Shown in pieces: positions 1 through 9,902 of a stretch of 64,000 bases of DNA (its first letter is position 1; each line of letters begins with the position of its first letter). Under the pieces are notes generated by a model, which worked only from the letters and a program-made list of their open reading frames with translations, was not told the origin of the DNA and did not search any database. The position numbers and the translations under genes are program-made. Origin of the DNA: JAUZOB01 sp963692465. GTDB taxonomy: Bacteria > Bacteroidota > Bacteroidia > Bacteroidales > Prolixibacteraceae. Location: contig OY829943.1 in NCBI GenBank assembly GCA_963692465.1, positions 3,472,001-3,536,000 of the forward strand, given 5' to 3'.

Positions 1-1619
1 CCGGAGAATCTGCCCCTGTTATCCGTGAAAGCGGAGGAGACCGAAGTGCTGTAACCGGAGGAACAAAAGTAATTAGCGACCGGATTCTTATCCGCATCAC
101 TTCAGAACAAGGCAACACTTTCCTGGATCGAATGATTGCATTGGTTGAAGGTGCACAACGCCAAAAAACGCCTAATGAAATTGCACTGTCCATCCTTTTG
201 TCCGGTCTGTCCATCATCTTTGTTCTGGCCGTTATAACCCTGCCTGCTTTTTTTGGATACAGCCTTAACGCATCCGGCTTATCCATCTCACATAATCTAT
301 CCATCCCCGTTCTGATCGCACTACTAGTTTGCCTTATTCCGACCACAATCGGGGGGCTATTGAGTGCTATCGGGATTAGCGGAATGGACCGTCTGCTACA
401 ACGCAATGTCATTGCAACAAGTGGCAGGGCTATCGAAGCAGCCGGAGATGTAGATGTTTTACTTCTCGACAAAACCGGAACCATCACTCTTGGAAATAGA
501 ATGGCAACCGACTTTATTCCCGCCGAAAATATATCACCGGAACAAATGGCTGATGCCACACAACTCTCTTCATTATCAGATGAGACCCCCGAAGGTCGCT
601 CTATTGTTGTTTTGGCAAAAGAAAAATTCGGTTTAAGAGGGAGAGACATTCATGAATTGGATGCCGAATTTATTCCGTTCACGGCCCAGACCCGCATGAG
701 TGGTGTAAACGTAAAGCAAAAAGACGGAAGTATCCGCCAAATCAGAAAAGGTTCTTCAGACGCTATCCGGCGCTTCGTTGAAAATAACGATGGCTTTTTC
801 CCTAAAAAGGTGCAAAATGTCGTAGAAGACCTGGCACGCAAAGGAGCTACCCCACTGGTTGTTGCAGAAAATGATAAAGTGTTGGGGGTTATTCATCTCA
901 AGGATATTGTAAAGGGAGGAATTAAACAACGCTTTGCCCAGTTAAGAAAGATGGGAATTCGTACCGTAATGATTACCGGCGACAACTCCCTGACAGCAGC
1001 AGCTATTGCAGCAGAAGCCGGCGTTGATGACTTTCTGGCACAGGCTAAACCTGAAGACAAGTTAGCCAGAATCCGACAAGAACAGGCCAACGGGCACTTG
1101 GTTGGAATGATTGGTGACGGAACCAACGATGCTCCGGCCCTTGCACAAGCAGATGTGGGTATTGCCATGAATACCGGTACCCAGGCTGCCCGTGAAGCAG
1201 GTAACATGGTCGACCTTGATAGCAACCCGACGAAACTGATCGAAGTCGTTGAGGTAGGCAAACAACTTCTCATGACTCGTGGATCTCTCACTACTTTCAG
1301 TATAGCCAACGATGTATCCAAATACTTTGCTATCATTCCGGCTATTTCAACGGCCCTCTATGCTGCCGGAGGAAAAACTGGTCCGTTAGCTGCACTCAAC
1401 ATCATGCATCTACAAACACCCGAGAGTGCAATTCTGAGTGCCGTCATTTTTAATGCATTAATTATTGTAACCCTCATTCCACTCGCATTAAAAGGCGTTA
1501 AATATAAACCACTGTCAGCTAATTCAATTCTAATACGCAATCTTCTAATTTATGGATTGGGTGGACTAATTGCCCCGTTTATTGGGATTAAACTCATTGA
1601 TATTCTTATTAATTTATAA
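1..1619 (+). CDS. kdpB: Potassium-transporting P-type ATPase subunit B, 5' end outside window
   Basis: KdpB is the ATP-hydrolysing subunit of the inner-membrane KdpFABC high-affinity K+ pump. The reading frame is open from base 3, so the gene starts upstream of the window. About 538 C-terminal residues are present, against roughly 680 in the family. Visible motifs are the GES-type actuator motif at the very start, the phosphorylation motif DKTGTIT (codon for the Asp at 468-470), and GDGTNDAPA near 1113, followed by the C-terminal membrane segments. An internal ATG at 132 is not the start, because conserved KdpB sequence continues upstream of it. kdpC follows 19 bp later. Confidence 0.97.
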   Translation, partial: GESAPVIRESGGDRSAVTGGTKVISDRILIRITSEQGNTFLDRMIALVEGAQRQKTPNEIALSILLSGLSIIFVLAVITLPAFFGYSLNASGLSISHNLSIPVLIALLVCLIPTTIGGLLSAIGISGMDRLLQRNVIATSGRAIEAAGDVDVLLLDKTGTITLGNRMATDFIPAENISPEQMADATQLSSLSDETPEGRSIVVLAKEKFGLRGRDIHELDAEFIPFTAQTRMSGVNVKQKDGSIRQIRKGSSDAIRRFVENNDGFFPKKVQNVVEDLARKGATPLVVAENDKVLGVIHLKDIVKGGIKQRFAQLRKMGIRTVMITGDNSLTAAAIAAEAGVDDFLAQAKPEDKLARIRQEQANGHLVGMIGDGTNDAPALAQADVGIAMNTGTQAAREAGNMVDLDSNPTKLIEVVEVGKQLLMTRGSLTTFSIANDVSKYFAIIPAISTALYAAGGKTGPLAALNIMHLQTPESAILSAVIFNALIIVTLIPLALKGVKYKPLSANSILIRNLLIYGLGGLIAPFIGIKLIDILINL

Positions 1620-1638
1620 AGAAAGTCATCGAAAGAAA

Positions 1639-2214
1639 ATGAAAACATTCTATACCGGTATTAAAATATTTCTGGTACTCACGGTGCTTACTGGGGTTAT
1701 TTATCCTCTGGCCGTTACAGGAATAGCTCAGATTCTATTTCAAGGCAAAGCCAATGGAAGTCTGGTTAAACAAAATGGACATATTATTGGAAGCGAACTC
1801 ATCGGCCAGGATTTTAAAAGTCCCCGTTATTTTTGGTCACGACCGTCAGCGATCAATTATAATCCCCTTCCTTCGGGCGGATCCAACTTAGGTCCGACTA
1901 GCAAACAATTGCAAAAAACAGTAAACGATCGCCGGATAAGCTTTGCAAAAGCTAATTTCCTGACTGATCAAACATCAATTCCTTCTGAAATGATCTTTGC
2001 TTCAGGGAGTGGATTAGATCCGCACATTTCGTTGCAAGCAGCTCTGTTACAGGTTAACAGAATCGCCATGGCCCGAAAAATAGACTCATTACAAAAAGAA
2101 GCAATTGTTCAGTTAGTTCGCGATCAAACAGAGGGAACTCAATTTGGGCTACTCGGACAAGAGAGAGTTAACGTTTTTTTATTAAATTTAGAATTGGATA
2201 AGACCTTTAAATGA
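1639..2214 (+). CDS. kdpC: Potassium-transporting ATPase subunit C
   Basis: KdpC is the small single-span subunit that stabilises the KdpFABC complex. The 191-residue product has one N-terminal membrane helix (about residues 7-27) followed by the periplasmic domain, and its length is normal for the family. I chose the ATG at 1639. It follows a purine-rich GAAAGAAA stretch and gives the expected N-terminus, whereas a longer frame from 1570 would overlap kdpB and add an unrelated stretch. The stop codon overlaps the kdpD start (ATGA), which indicates translational coupling. Confidence 0.95.
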   Translation: MKTFYTGIKIFLVLTVLTGVIYPLAVTGIAQILFQGKANGSLVKQNGHIIGSELIGQDFKSPRYFWSRPSAINYNPLPSGGSNLGPTSKQLQKTVNDRRISFAKANFLTDQTSIPSEMIFASGSGLDPHISLQAALLQVNRIAMARKIDSLQKEAIVQLVRDQTEGTQFGLLGQERVNVFLLNLELDKTFK

Positions 2215-4889
2215 ATTCATTTGATGACAATCGACCCGATCCTGACGAACTGCTCGCTTCGCTGAAAAACGAAGAAGAAAAGAGTCAAAAGGGGAAGCTG
2301 AAGATATTTTTCGGAATGTGTGCAGGTGTAGGTAAAACCTACTCCATGCTACAAACGGCCCGTATCGACCAAGCCAAAGGGGTTGATATCGTAATTGGGT
2401 ACGTCGAAACTCATAAGAGAGTAGAGACCGATCAATTGGTCAACGGATTAGAGATTATACCCCGACGGGAATTCGAATATAAGGGAACCTCTTTATCCGA
2501 GATGGACCTGGATGCCATTATAAAACGAAAACCCCGGATTGTTCTCATCGATGAATTAGCTCATACCAATGCCCCCGGTTGTCGTCATTTGAAGCGGTAT
2601 CAGGATGTTCAGGAGATACTTGATCATGGAATCAATGTTTACACGACTGTCAATGTACAACACCTTGACAGTCGTGCCGATATTGTTTCTCAGATTACCG
2701 GAATCATAGTCAGGGAAACTGTTCCCGACGAGATATTTGAAAATGCCGATGAAGTAGAGTTGGTTGACATTACCCCCAGTGAGCTGTTGGAAAGACTTTC
2801 AGAAGGGAAAGTCTATGCTACGGAACGCTCGCGGGAGGCAATTAAGAATTTTTTCCGAAAAGGCAATATCACAGCACTCAGGGAGATGTCACTTCGTATT
2901 GTTGCTGATCGTGTAGACCAGCAGTTGAAGGACTATATGCAGCAAAAGCGTATCCCTGGCCCCTGGAAATCGGGATTACACCTCATGGTACTTATCGGTC
3001 CCAGTCCCCAGTCCGCCATGCTTGCCCGATGGGCCAAAAATCTTTCATTTACCCTGGGGGCTACACTTACTGCCCTCTATGTAGAAACAACCCGTCCACT
3101 TGCCGAGATTCAACAGGAACAGCTCGGACGAAACATTAATCTGGTCAAACAACTCGGTGCGGAGTTCATCACTACTTCCGGTAATGATCTGGAAAAAGCA
3201 ATCCTGTCTATAGCCCGTAAAGAGAATATCACTCATATCATTGTCGGAAAACCCCGAACCAAACAATTTCAGTGGACATTTTCTCTGGGCAATTTTGTAC
3301 AACGGCTTATTCGTAACAGCGGGAATATTGACATTTACGTTTTGGGATCCAATGAAGAAAACGATAATCAGTATTTAAGAATCAATACATTAACAAAGTT
3401 TACTTCCCCTTTCTCCCAATATGTGATTACCGGCTCAATGGTCGCTGTTACGTCCTTTATCTGTTATCCATTTACCAATTACTTCGGATATCAGTCTGTC
3501 TCGCTTATTTTACTGTTTCTGGTTTCCATCCTGGCCACTTTAATGGGAATTGGGCCCATTTTATTTGCCTCGACACTCAGTGCACTGATCTGGGATTACT
3601 ATTTCATTCCACCTCAGTTTACCTTTCATATTACCCAACCTGAAGATTTGCTCATGCTGGGCATGTTCTTTTTTATAGCACTGGTTAACGGAGTTCTCAC
3701 TTCCCGTGTAAGAAAACAGGAAAGTCTGACCCGTGACCGGGAAGAACGCACCAATGCCTTGTTTAAATTAACCAAGGAATTAGCAGAGGCAGACGAAATT
3801 GATGAAGTCATCAAAATCGCAGTTCTGAATATCAAAAAGCATTTTGACTTAGATGTTATTTTTGTTCTTCAGGATGGAAATAACCAACTTAAAGATACAC
3901 AAGAGAACAGGACTGATACCCTACTTACGGAGAATGATTTAAGTATTGCCTCATGGGCATTCAGGCATGCCAAGAAAGCAGGGAAATTTACCGACACTCT
4001 CCCATCAGGCGCACTTACCTTCTATCCGTTAATCGGAACAAGGCTCAGGCCCGGAGTTATTGTTGTGGGCCATCAGAAGAACTTTAAAGGAGATGCAGAA
4101 ATCTTCTGGGATACTTTTCTGACTCAGATATCCAATGCAATCGAAAGAGAATATCTGGATACGCTGGCTCGCAAGGTTGATCTTTTGGATGAATCGGACA
4201 AATTGTACAAGACGCTTTTCAATACGATTTCTCATGAGTTGCGTATTCCTGTTGCAGCCATCATGGGAGCTGCCGAAACAATGTTGACCTCTACTTATCA
4301 ACGAGAAGTCAATAATGCTTTAAATAACGAGATTTTTATTGCATCCAAACGTTTAAACCGCTTAATAGAAAACCTTTTGAATATGTCCCGCCTAGAAAGC
4401 GGTCGCATCACTCCCCGGATAGATTGGTATGATCCACACGATCTGGCAGAGAAAGTTGCTGATAACCTTCGGAATGAGTTGCAACCCTTCCACCTGGATG
4501 TTGTCATTCCTGATGATATTCCACCTGTAAGAATTGATTTCGGGTTAATGGAACAAGTGCTTCACAATCTGGTTTATAACGCAACCCAATATGCTCCCAA
4601 AGAATCTAATATTCGCATAAAAATGTATCATGACAATGACTTCTTCTTCCTGGAGGTTATGGATCGCGGACCAGGTTTTCCGAAAGAAGCAATTCGTTTT
4701 ATCTTTGATAAGTTTTACCGGGTAGAAGGAAGTAAATCAGGAGGAACCGGATTAGGCCTGTCAATCGTAAAAGGATTCGTTGAAGCTCATAAGGGAACCG
4801 TTAAAGTCGAGAACAGAAATAATGGTGGTGCAAGGTTCACGATTAAAATCCCATCCGAACTGCCGCAATTTAATAATATACCGGAATAA
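2211..4889 (+). CDS. kdpD: Osmosensitive K+ channel sensor histidine kinase KdpD
   Basis: KdpD is the membrane sensor kinase that controls kdp expression in response to K+ limitation. The 892 residues show, in order: the cytoplasmic KdpD N-terminal domain with a Walker-A-like GVGKT at about residues 39-43 and a DELAHTNAPG motif; a universal-stress-protein-like domain (about 250-375); four closely spaced membrane helices (DUF4118, about 395-500); a GAF-like region; a HisKA domain with the phosphoacceptor His near 675 in a SHELRIP context; and a HATPase domain with GTGLGLS. It overlaps kdpC by 4 bp and lies 11 bp before kdpE. Confidence 0.96.
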   Translation: MNSFDDNRPDPDELLASLKNEEEKSQKGKLKIFFGMCAGVGKTYSMLQTARIDQAKGVDIVIGYVETHKRVETDQLVNGLEIIPRREFEYKGTSLSEMDLDAIIKRKPRIVLIDELAHTNAPGCRHLKRYQDVQEILDHGINVYTTVNVQHLDSRADIVSQITGIIVRETVPDEIFENADEVELVDITPSELLERLSEGKVYATERSREAIKNFFRKGNITALREMSLRIVADRVDQQLKDYMQQKRIPGPWKSGLHLMVLIGPSPQSAMLARWAKNLSFTLGATLTALYVETTRPLAEIQQEQLGRNINLVKQLGAEFITTSGNDLEKAILSIARKENITHIIVGKPRTKQFQWTFSLGNFVQRLIRNSGNIDIYVLGSNEENDNQYLRINTLTKFTSPFSQYVITGSMVAVTSFICYPFTNYFGYQSVSLILLFLVSILATLMGIGPILFASTLSALIWDYYFIPPQFTFHITQPEDLLMLGMFFFIALVNGVLTSRVRKQESLTRDREERTNALFKLTKELAEADEIDEVIKIAVLNIKKHFDLDVIFVLQDGNNQLKDTQENRTDTLLTENDLSIASWAFRHAKKAGKFTDTLPSGALTFYPLIGTRLRPGVIVVGHQKNFKGDAEIFWDTFLTQISNAIEREYLDTLARKVDLLDESDKLYKTLFNTISHELRIPVAAIMGAAETMLTSTYQREVNNALNNEIFIASKRLNRLIENLLNMSRLESGRITPRIDWYDPHDLAEKVADNLRNELQPFHLDVVIPDDIPPVRIDFGLMEQVLHNLVYNATQYAPKESNIRIKMYHDNDFFFLEVMDRGPGFPKEAIRFIFDKFYRVEGSKSGGTGLGLSIVKGFVEAHKGTVKVENRNNGGARFTIKIPSELPQFNNIPE

Positions 4890-4900
4890 AAAGATATAAG

Positions 4901-5584
4901 ATGGAAGCAACAGAAACGATATTAGTTATTGATGATGAGGTACAAATAAGACGTTTACTTGAAATAACACTTAATGCAAACGGCTATAAGATTATCGAAG
5001 CCCCTACGGGGAAAGATGGTCTCGTTTCTGCTGCTTCCCATACTCCTGCTCTGATTATTCTTGACTTGGGTTTACCGGATGTTGACGGTCTTGAAATCTT
5101 AAAGAAACTAAGAGAATGGTACCTGAAACCTATTATTATTCTTTCTGTTCGAAATGCAGAAGAAGATATTATCAGCGCGCTTGATCATGGAGCAAATGAT
5201 TACCTGACCAAGCCCTTCCGCACAGGAGAACTCCTGGCCAGGATCAGGTCCTCACTCAGACAGAACCATTCGGCAGAGGGAACAACCGTCCTTTCATTCG
5301 GGACCATTGTGATTGATCTGACCAGTCATACGGTGAAAAAGAATGAAGAACTGTTAAAGTTAACCTCCACCGAATATTCGTTATTAACCCTTTTAGCAAA
5401 AAATGCAGGACGGGTACTAACCCACCAGTATATTCTCAAAGAAGTCTGGGGTTACGGTTATATAAATCAAACTCAGTACCTCCGGGTCTTTATTGCCCAA
5501 CTCCGGAAGAAAACAGAAGACAACCCTTCGCACCCTAAATTAATCATCACAGAGTCAGGTATCGGCTATCGTTTCGGGGAGTAA
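4901..5584 (+). CDS. kdpE: Two-component response regulator KdpE
   Basis: This OmpR-type regulator of 227 residues is the partner of KdpD and activates kdp transcription. The receiver domain (about 1-120) has the acidic pair D11/D12 and the phosphoacceptor D55 in an ILDLGLPD context. A C-terminal winged-helix DNA-binding domain ends in the usual GIGYRF motif. Position directly behind kdpD makes the assignment firm. It is the last gene of the kdp operon here, and about 60 bp separate it from the next regulator. Confidence 0.94.
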   Translation: MEATETILVIDDEVQIRRLLEITLNANGYKIIEAPTGKDGLVSAASHTPALIILDLGLPDVDGLEILKKLREWYLKPIIILSVRNAEEDIISALDHGANDYLTKPFRTGELLARIRSSLRQNHSAEGTTVLSFGTIVIDLTSHTVKKNEELLKLTSTEYSLLTLLAKNAGRVLTHQYILKEVWGYGYINQTQYLRVFIAQLRKKTEDNPSHPKLIITESGIGYRFGE

Positions 5585-5643
5585 GCGATAACATTCCAAT
5601 TTGCTACAAAATTCAATTGTATATTTAGAAAAATTTTCCCGTC

Positions 5644-6321
5644 ATGAAAATATTAGTGGTTGAAGATGAAGCAGATTTGTGTAATACGCTTATTTCTTAT
5701 CTCGAAACAGAGGGATACCGTTGCGAAAAAGCAGAGAATCTGAAATCCGCTTCGGAAAAAATCGACTTATATGATTATGATTGTGTCTTAGTTGATATCG
5801 GGCTACCTGACGGCAGTGGACTGAGCCTCATTAAAGAGCTAAAGCAAACACATTCGGAAACAGGAATCATCATTATCTCGGCTAAAGATTCCTTTGATGA
5901 TAAGATCAACGGACTGGATCAGGGTGCAGATGATTATCTGACGAAGCCCTTTCATTTTCCCGAGTTAAACTCCCGCATAAAATCATTAATCAGGCGACGA
6001 AAATTTGAAGGAAAAAAAGAAATTAAAATGGGAGAAATTCGAATTATTCCTGAAAACAGAGAAGTATTTGTTAATGCTCATCAAGTTGTTCTCACCAAGA
6101 AAGAATACGATTTACTGGAATTCTTCACAACCAACCCCCAACGTATTTTAACCAAGGAAGCTATTGCAGAACACCTTTGGGGGGACTTTATTGATTCTGC
6201 CGATTCGTTTGACTTTGTATATTCCCATATAAAAAACCTGCGAAAAAAACTAAATGAATATGCAACAGTCGATTATTTTCAAAATATATACGGAACCGGG
6301 TACAAATTCGAAGTAAAATGA
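5644..6321 (+). CDS. OmpR-family response regulator of the downstream efflux operon
   Basis: A second receiver plus winged-helix regulator (225 residues), distinct from KdpE. The receiver has the acidic residues E7/D8 and phosphoacceptor D51 in a VDIGLPDGSG context, and the C-terminal DNA-binding domain ends in GTGYKF. Its stop overlaps the start of the following histidine kinase (ATGA). The two genes run directly into tolC-like, adaptor and RND permease genes on the same strand, so this pair probably controls that efflux operon. This is inferred from position only. Confidence 0.92.
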   Translation: MKILVVEDEADLCNTLISYLETEGYRCEKAENLKSASEKIDLYDYDCVLVDIGLPDGSGLSLIKELKQTHSETGIIIISAKDSFDDKINGLDQGADDYLTKPFHFPELNSRIKSLIRRRKFEGKKEIKMGEIRIIPENREVFVNAHQVVLTKKEYDLLEFFTTNPQRILTKEAIAEHLWGDFIDSADSFDFVYSHIKNLRKKLNEYATVDYFQNIYGTGYKFEVK

Positions 6322-7598
6322 AGCTGCAAACGAAAATAAATATTCGCTTTCTACTTCTTATGCTGATTGTCTTCTCGATCTCAGGAATCGTCTTTTATGT
6401 TGTTCTGGGAAAAGTTGTTGATGAAAACATCAACGATATGATGAATCTGCGAAAGACTCGTATGACCCAGTTTTTACAAAGTCATTCGATTGCCGGACCT
6501 ATATACTCTCCTGATAATTCATTTCAAATTATTCCGGTATCCCCAACAAGCAAGTATGAAAGTTGGAAAGATGTCGCAAAATATGATACTCAGGAAAAAG
6601 AATATGATCATTTTCGAGTTATGACCTTCATCAATACCTCTCGGGGAAAGAATTATCAAGTGACTATTTCCCAGTCACTGCTTGAACCGGAAGATATGGT
6701 CGAGACGATTCTGATTTTTATGACGGCCCTTTTTCTTTTGATTCTGTTATCTCTTTTCTTGTTGAACCGATGGCTTTCTCGATCAACCTGGAAGCCTTTT
6801 TATCACAGCCTGTCCCTTCTGCAAACCTTTAAAACAGAGAAAGACATAAACACAAATTTTCCTTCAACCGGGGTTAAGGAATTTGATCAGTTAAATAGAA
6901 CCCTGAATGAAATGATTAGTCGGATTAAAAACGACTTCAATAACCTGAAAGAGTTTACAGAGAATGCCTCTCATGAAATACAAACGCCTCTATCCATTAT
7001 CAAATCGAATATTGAACTTCTACTACAGGATGATAATGTCAACAAACTACAAAACAGTCGATTAAAGATAATAAACAACACGGTAAATCGCTTATCGAAA
7101 CTTACCAGGGCATTACTTCTCCTATCAAAAATAGAGAACAATCAGTTCATTGAGCGGTCTCCGATAGAAATCTGTTCTTTAATCAAATCGAAGCTGGATT
7201 TTATGGAAGAGTTATTTATTCTGAAACAAATCAGGATAACAACAGATTTTCAGAATCCGCTCACTACTTCAATGAACCCTACGCTTGCAGATGTTCTTCT
7301 GAATAACTTATTGAGCAATGCATTGAAGCATAATGTTATAAATGGGGAAATAAAAATCACCTCTACTTCTAACCGATTAATAATTCAGAACACCGGACCA
7401 GCGTTATCCATTAACCCAGATAAATTATTTCAGCGATTTGTAAAACAAGCTAATTCAACCGAATCCAACGGATTGGGATTGGCTATTGCAGCTGAGATCT
7501 GTAACCGATATGGTTTCCTACTGAAATATAGGTTTGCAGACGGATTCCACACCCTCGAATTATTCTTTAGTCCGGAGATTCAGCCTCCTCTTCTTTAA
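6318..7598 (+). CDS. Sensor histidine kinase paired with the upstream regulator
   Basis: A 426-residue membrane histidine kinase. It has two membrane helices (about 10-31 and 130-149) around a roughly 100-residue periplasmic loop, then a HAMP-like linker, a HisKA domain with phosphoacceptor H219 in ASHEIQTP, and a HATPase domain with an N-box (NNLLSNALKHN) and an NGLGLAI G-box. It overlaps the regulator gene by 4 bp. The signal is unknown. By position it would sense something relevant to the RND efflux pump encoded next. Confidence 0.92.
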   Translation: MKLQTKINIRFLLLMLIVFSISGIVFYVVLGKVVDENINDMMNLRKTRMTQFLQSHSIAGPIYSPDNSFQIIPVSPTSKYESWKDVAKYDTQEKEYDHFRVMTFINTSRGKNYQVTISQSLLEPEDMVETILIFMTALFLLILLSLFLLNRWLSRSTWKPFYHSLSLLQTFKTEKDINTNFPSTGVKEFDQLNRTLNEMISRIKNDFNNLKEFTENASHEIQTPLSIIKSNIELLLQDDNVNKLQNSRLKIINNTVNRLSKLTRALLLLSKIENNQFIERSPIEICSLIKSKLDFMEELFILKQIRITTDFQNPLTTSMNPTLADVLLNNLLSNALKHNVINGEIKITSTSNRLIIQNTGPALSINPDKLFQRFVKQANSTESNGLGLAIAAEICNRYGFLLKYRFADGFHTLELFFSPEIQPPLL

Positions 7599-7663
7599 AA
7601 TCCAAAGTTCCTTCAGACTTTTGTCCTTTATTTGTTTTATATTCATATATAAAAAAAGAAAGG

Positions 7664-8914
7664 ATGATCAAACACCTTCAATTATTAGGACTGTTCTTAT
7701 TCCTTTTTTGGGGGAACACCGCTTATTCACAGGATAAGAATGTGGATTATTTCATTCATTCCGCCCTTCAGAACAGCCCTTTGCTAAAAGATTATCGAAA
7801 TCAACAGTTAATTAATAAGGCGGACAGCATGCGACTCAAAGGAACATTCGGACCGCAACTCTATGCCGGCATGAATGCTCTTTACGCTCCTGTATACAAA
7901 GGATGGGGATATGATGAAGCATTAACCAATCATCATTTTCTGAATACCGTAGCCGGAATCTCAGTTCCTATTACTGAAGTCAGGAATCAAAAAAGCCAGT
8001 ATAAAAACCTGACAATTCAAAATTCTATTCTCGAAAATCAGCTTAGTATCTCTAAAAAAGACCTTATTAAAGAGGTCACCAGTCAATATATTAATGTTTA
8101 CAGCGATATCCGACAGTACGGGTACAACAAAGAAGTCTACGGCCTCCTTGAAAAAGGAGAAAAAATACTCAAAATTTTAACAGAAAAAAGTGTGTATAAA
8201 CAAACCGACTATCTCACTTATCAGGTTAGTCTGGAACAGCAAAAAAACCTATTACAGCAGTTACGTTCACAACAGAAAATTGATCAAAATGCGCTCTGTG
8301 TCTTATGCGGACTTAAGGATACATCCGAGATACCTGTTTTAGCTCCGGAGATCGAATTAACTTCCTCAATTAATCCGGCAACAACGCCATTTTTAAAGAA
8401 GTTTGGGATCGACAGTCTGCATTTGAATAACGAAAAAACAGCAATCGACTTTACCTATCATCCAAAGATGAGTATTGCGGCTGATGCCGGTTATTATTCT
8501 TCATTTACCCAACAACCCTACAAGAATTTCGGACCCAGTGTTACTTTTAGTTTTTCTGTTCCGCTCTACGATGGGCATCAACGCAAATATCAGCAACAAA
8601 TAATTCAGTTAGAGCAAAATACCCTTCATGAATACAAAACGTTTTACGCCAACCAATACAGCCAGCAAATAGCTAGCCTACTTCAGCAGCTCCAGTTGAC
8701 CGAGACGTTGATCAACCAGACTTCCAGACAAATAAAAATGGCTGAAACCTTGATTCAATCCAATCAAAAATTATTATCAGCCGGTGATATTCGAATAACA
8801 GACTATCTGGTCACTCTTCAAAATTATCTGAATGCAAAAAATACGCAATCGCAATATTTAATCGAACGGCTTCAAATCATTAACCAAATTAATTACTTCG
8901 GTTCAACAAAATAA
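7664..8914 (+). CDS. TolC-family outer membrane efflux protein
   Basis: This is the outer-membrane channel of a tripartite efflux pump. The 416-residue product has an N-terminal signal peptide ending near AYSQ and the long alternating helical segments typical of TolC/OEP proteins. The ATG at 7664 is preceded by AAAGAAAGG, a plausible ribosome site, and this start gives a proper signal peptide. The gene lies 18 bp before the adaptor gene, so channel, adaptor and permease form one transcription unit. Confidence 0.9.
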   Translation: MIKHLQLLGLFLFLFWGNTAYSQDKNVDYFIHSALQNSPLLKDYRNQQLINKADSMRLKGTFGPQLYAGMNALYAPVYKGWGYDEALTNHHFLNTVAGISVPITEVRNQKSQYKNLTIQNSILENQLSISKKDLIKEVTSQYINVYSDIRQYGYNKEVYGLLEKGEKILKILTEKSVYKQTDYLTYQVSLEQQKNLLQQLRSQQKIDQNALCVLCGLKDTSEIPVLAPEIELTSSINPATTPFLKKFGIDSLHLNNEKTAIDFTYHPKMSIAADAGYYSSFTQQPYKNFGPSVTFSFSVPLYDGHQRKYQQQIIQLEQNTLHEYKTFYANQYSQQIASLLQQLQLTETLINQTSRQIKMAETLIQSNQKLLSAGDIRITDYLVTLQNYLNAKNTQSQYLIERLQIINQINYFGSTK

Positions 8915-8932
8915 AAAACCAGCAAGATAAAG

Positions 8933-9871
8933 ATGAAGAAAAATATTTTATTCGTTTTACTTCTACTATCCACTTTCACGTTGCTTACGGGATGCGGCCA
9001 CGCAAAACCGTCCAGTGACGCGGACACAAAACAAGGAACCGGAACACCGGTAACCCTTACTTCAGTTAGTAACGGTCCGCTGACCGAAAGTGTCGAACTA
9101 AATGCCGTTTCGGCTTTTCTTCTGAAAAGCTATGTGAAATCAAGTGCTAACGGCTATATTATATCTTCATTTGTCCAGCCAGGACAATATGTCTCACGCG
9201 GAGCTAGATTATTTGTTTTGCGGACCAAAGAAGCACAGAATCTGGGGAATGCAATCTCGAAAGCTGATTCTTCTTTTCATTTTTCCGGACAGATCGTCAT
9301 TCGAGCCTCAGGAAGCGGTTATATCACAGCCCTGAATTACCGGACAGGTGATTATGTGGCCGACAGCGAACAACTAGCGGTTATCAGTAATCAGAAAAGT
9401 TTTGTCTTTCTGCTTGAACTCCCCTACGAACTTCGGCCCTTACTGGCGGCAAATAAAAATCTAAACGTAAAGTTACCTGATGGAACTGTTCTGAACGGAA
9501 GAATCTCTGGGAGTATGCCTACCGTCGATCTTTCTTCACAGACACTGCCGGTCATCATAAAGGTAAGTTCCGGTCGCACGATTCCTGAGAATCTGATTGG
9601 AAAGATTTCTCTGATCAAGAAAATAAAAAGGCAAGCTGTTTCCCTGCCCCGGGAAGCCATCCTGACCGATGATACTCAAAGCGAGTTTTGGGTTATGAAA
9701 ATGATTAACTCCACAACGGCCGTTAAAGTTCCTGTTCAACCCGGGATGATAACTCATGACCGGGTTGAGATTCTTTCACCTCAATTCTCTTCCGCTGACC
9801 GTATTATTCTGACAGGGAACTACGGATTACCTAATCCCGCTAAAGTAGTGATAACATCCGGCGCATTTTGA
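8933..9871 (+). CDS. RND efflux periplasmic adaptor (membrane fusion) lipoprotein
   Basis: The adaptor joins the inner-membrane permease to the outer-membrane channel. The 312 residues begin with a lipoprotein signal peptide and lipobox LTGC (lipidated Cys at 21). A biotinyl/lipoyl-like hairpin region and beta-barrel follow, as in HlyD/AcrA-type proteins. At 312 residues it is short for the family, and the coiled-coil hairpin looks reduced. It lies between the tolC-like and RND genes. Confidence 0.88.
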   Translation: MKKNILFVLLLLSTFTLLTGCGHAKPSSDADTKQGTGTPVTLTSVSNGPLTESVELNAVSAFLLKSYVKSSANGYIISSFVQPGQYVSRGARLFVLRTKEAQNLGNAISKADSSFHFSGQIVIRASGSGYITALNYRTGDYVADSEQLAVISNQKSFVFLLELPYELRPLLAANKNLNVKLPDGTVLNGRISGSMPTVDLSSQTLPVIIKVSSGRTIPENLIGKISLIKKIKRQAVSLPREAILTDDTQSEFWVMKMINSTTAVKVPVQPGMITHDRVEILSPQFSSADRIILTGNYGLPNPAKVVITSGAF

Positions 9872-9902
9872 CAGATTGAAGATTACAAAAAAGCAGTGAC
9901 TG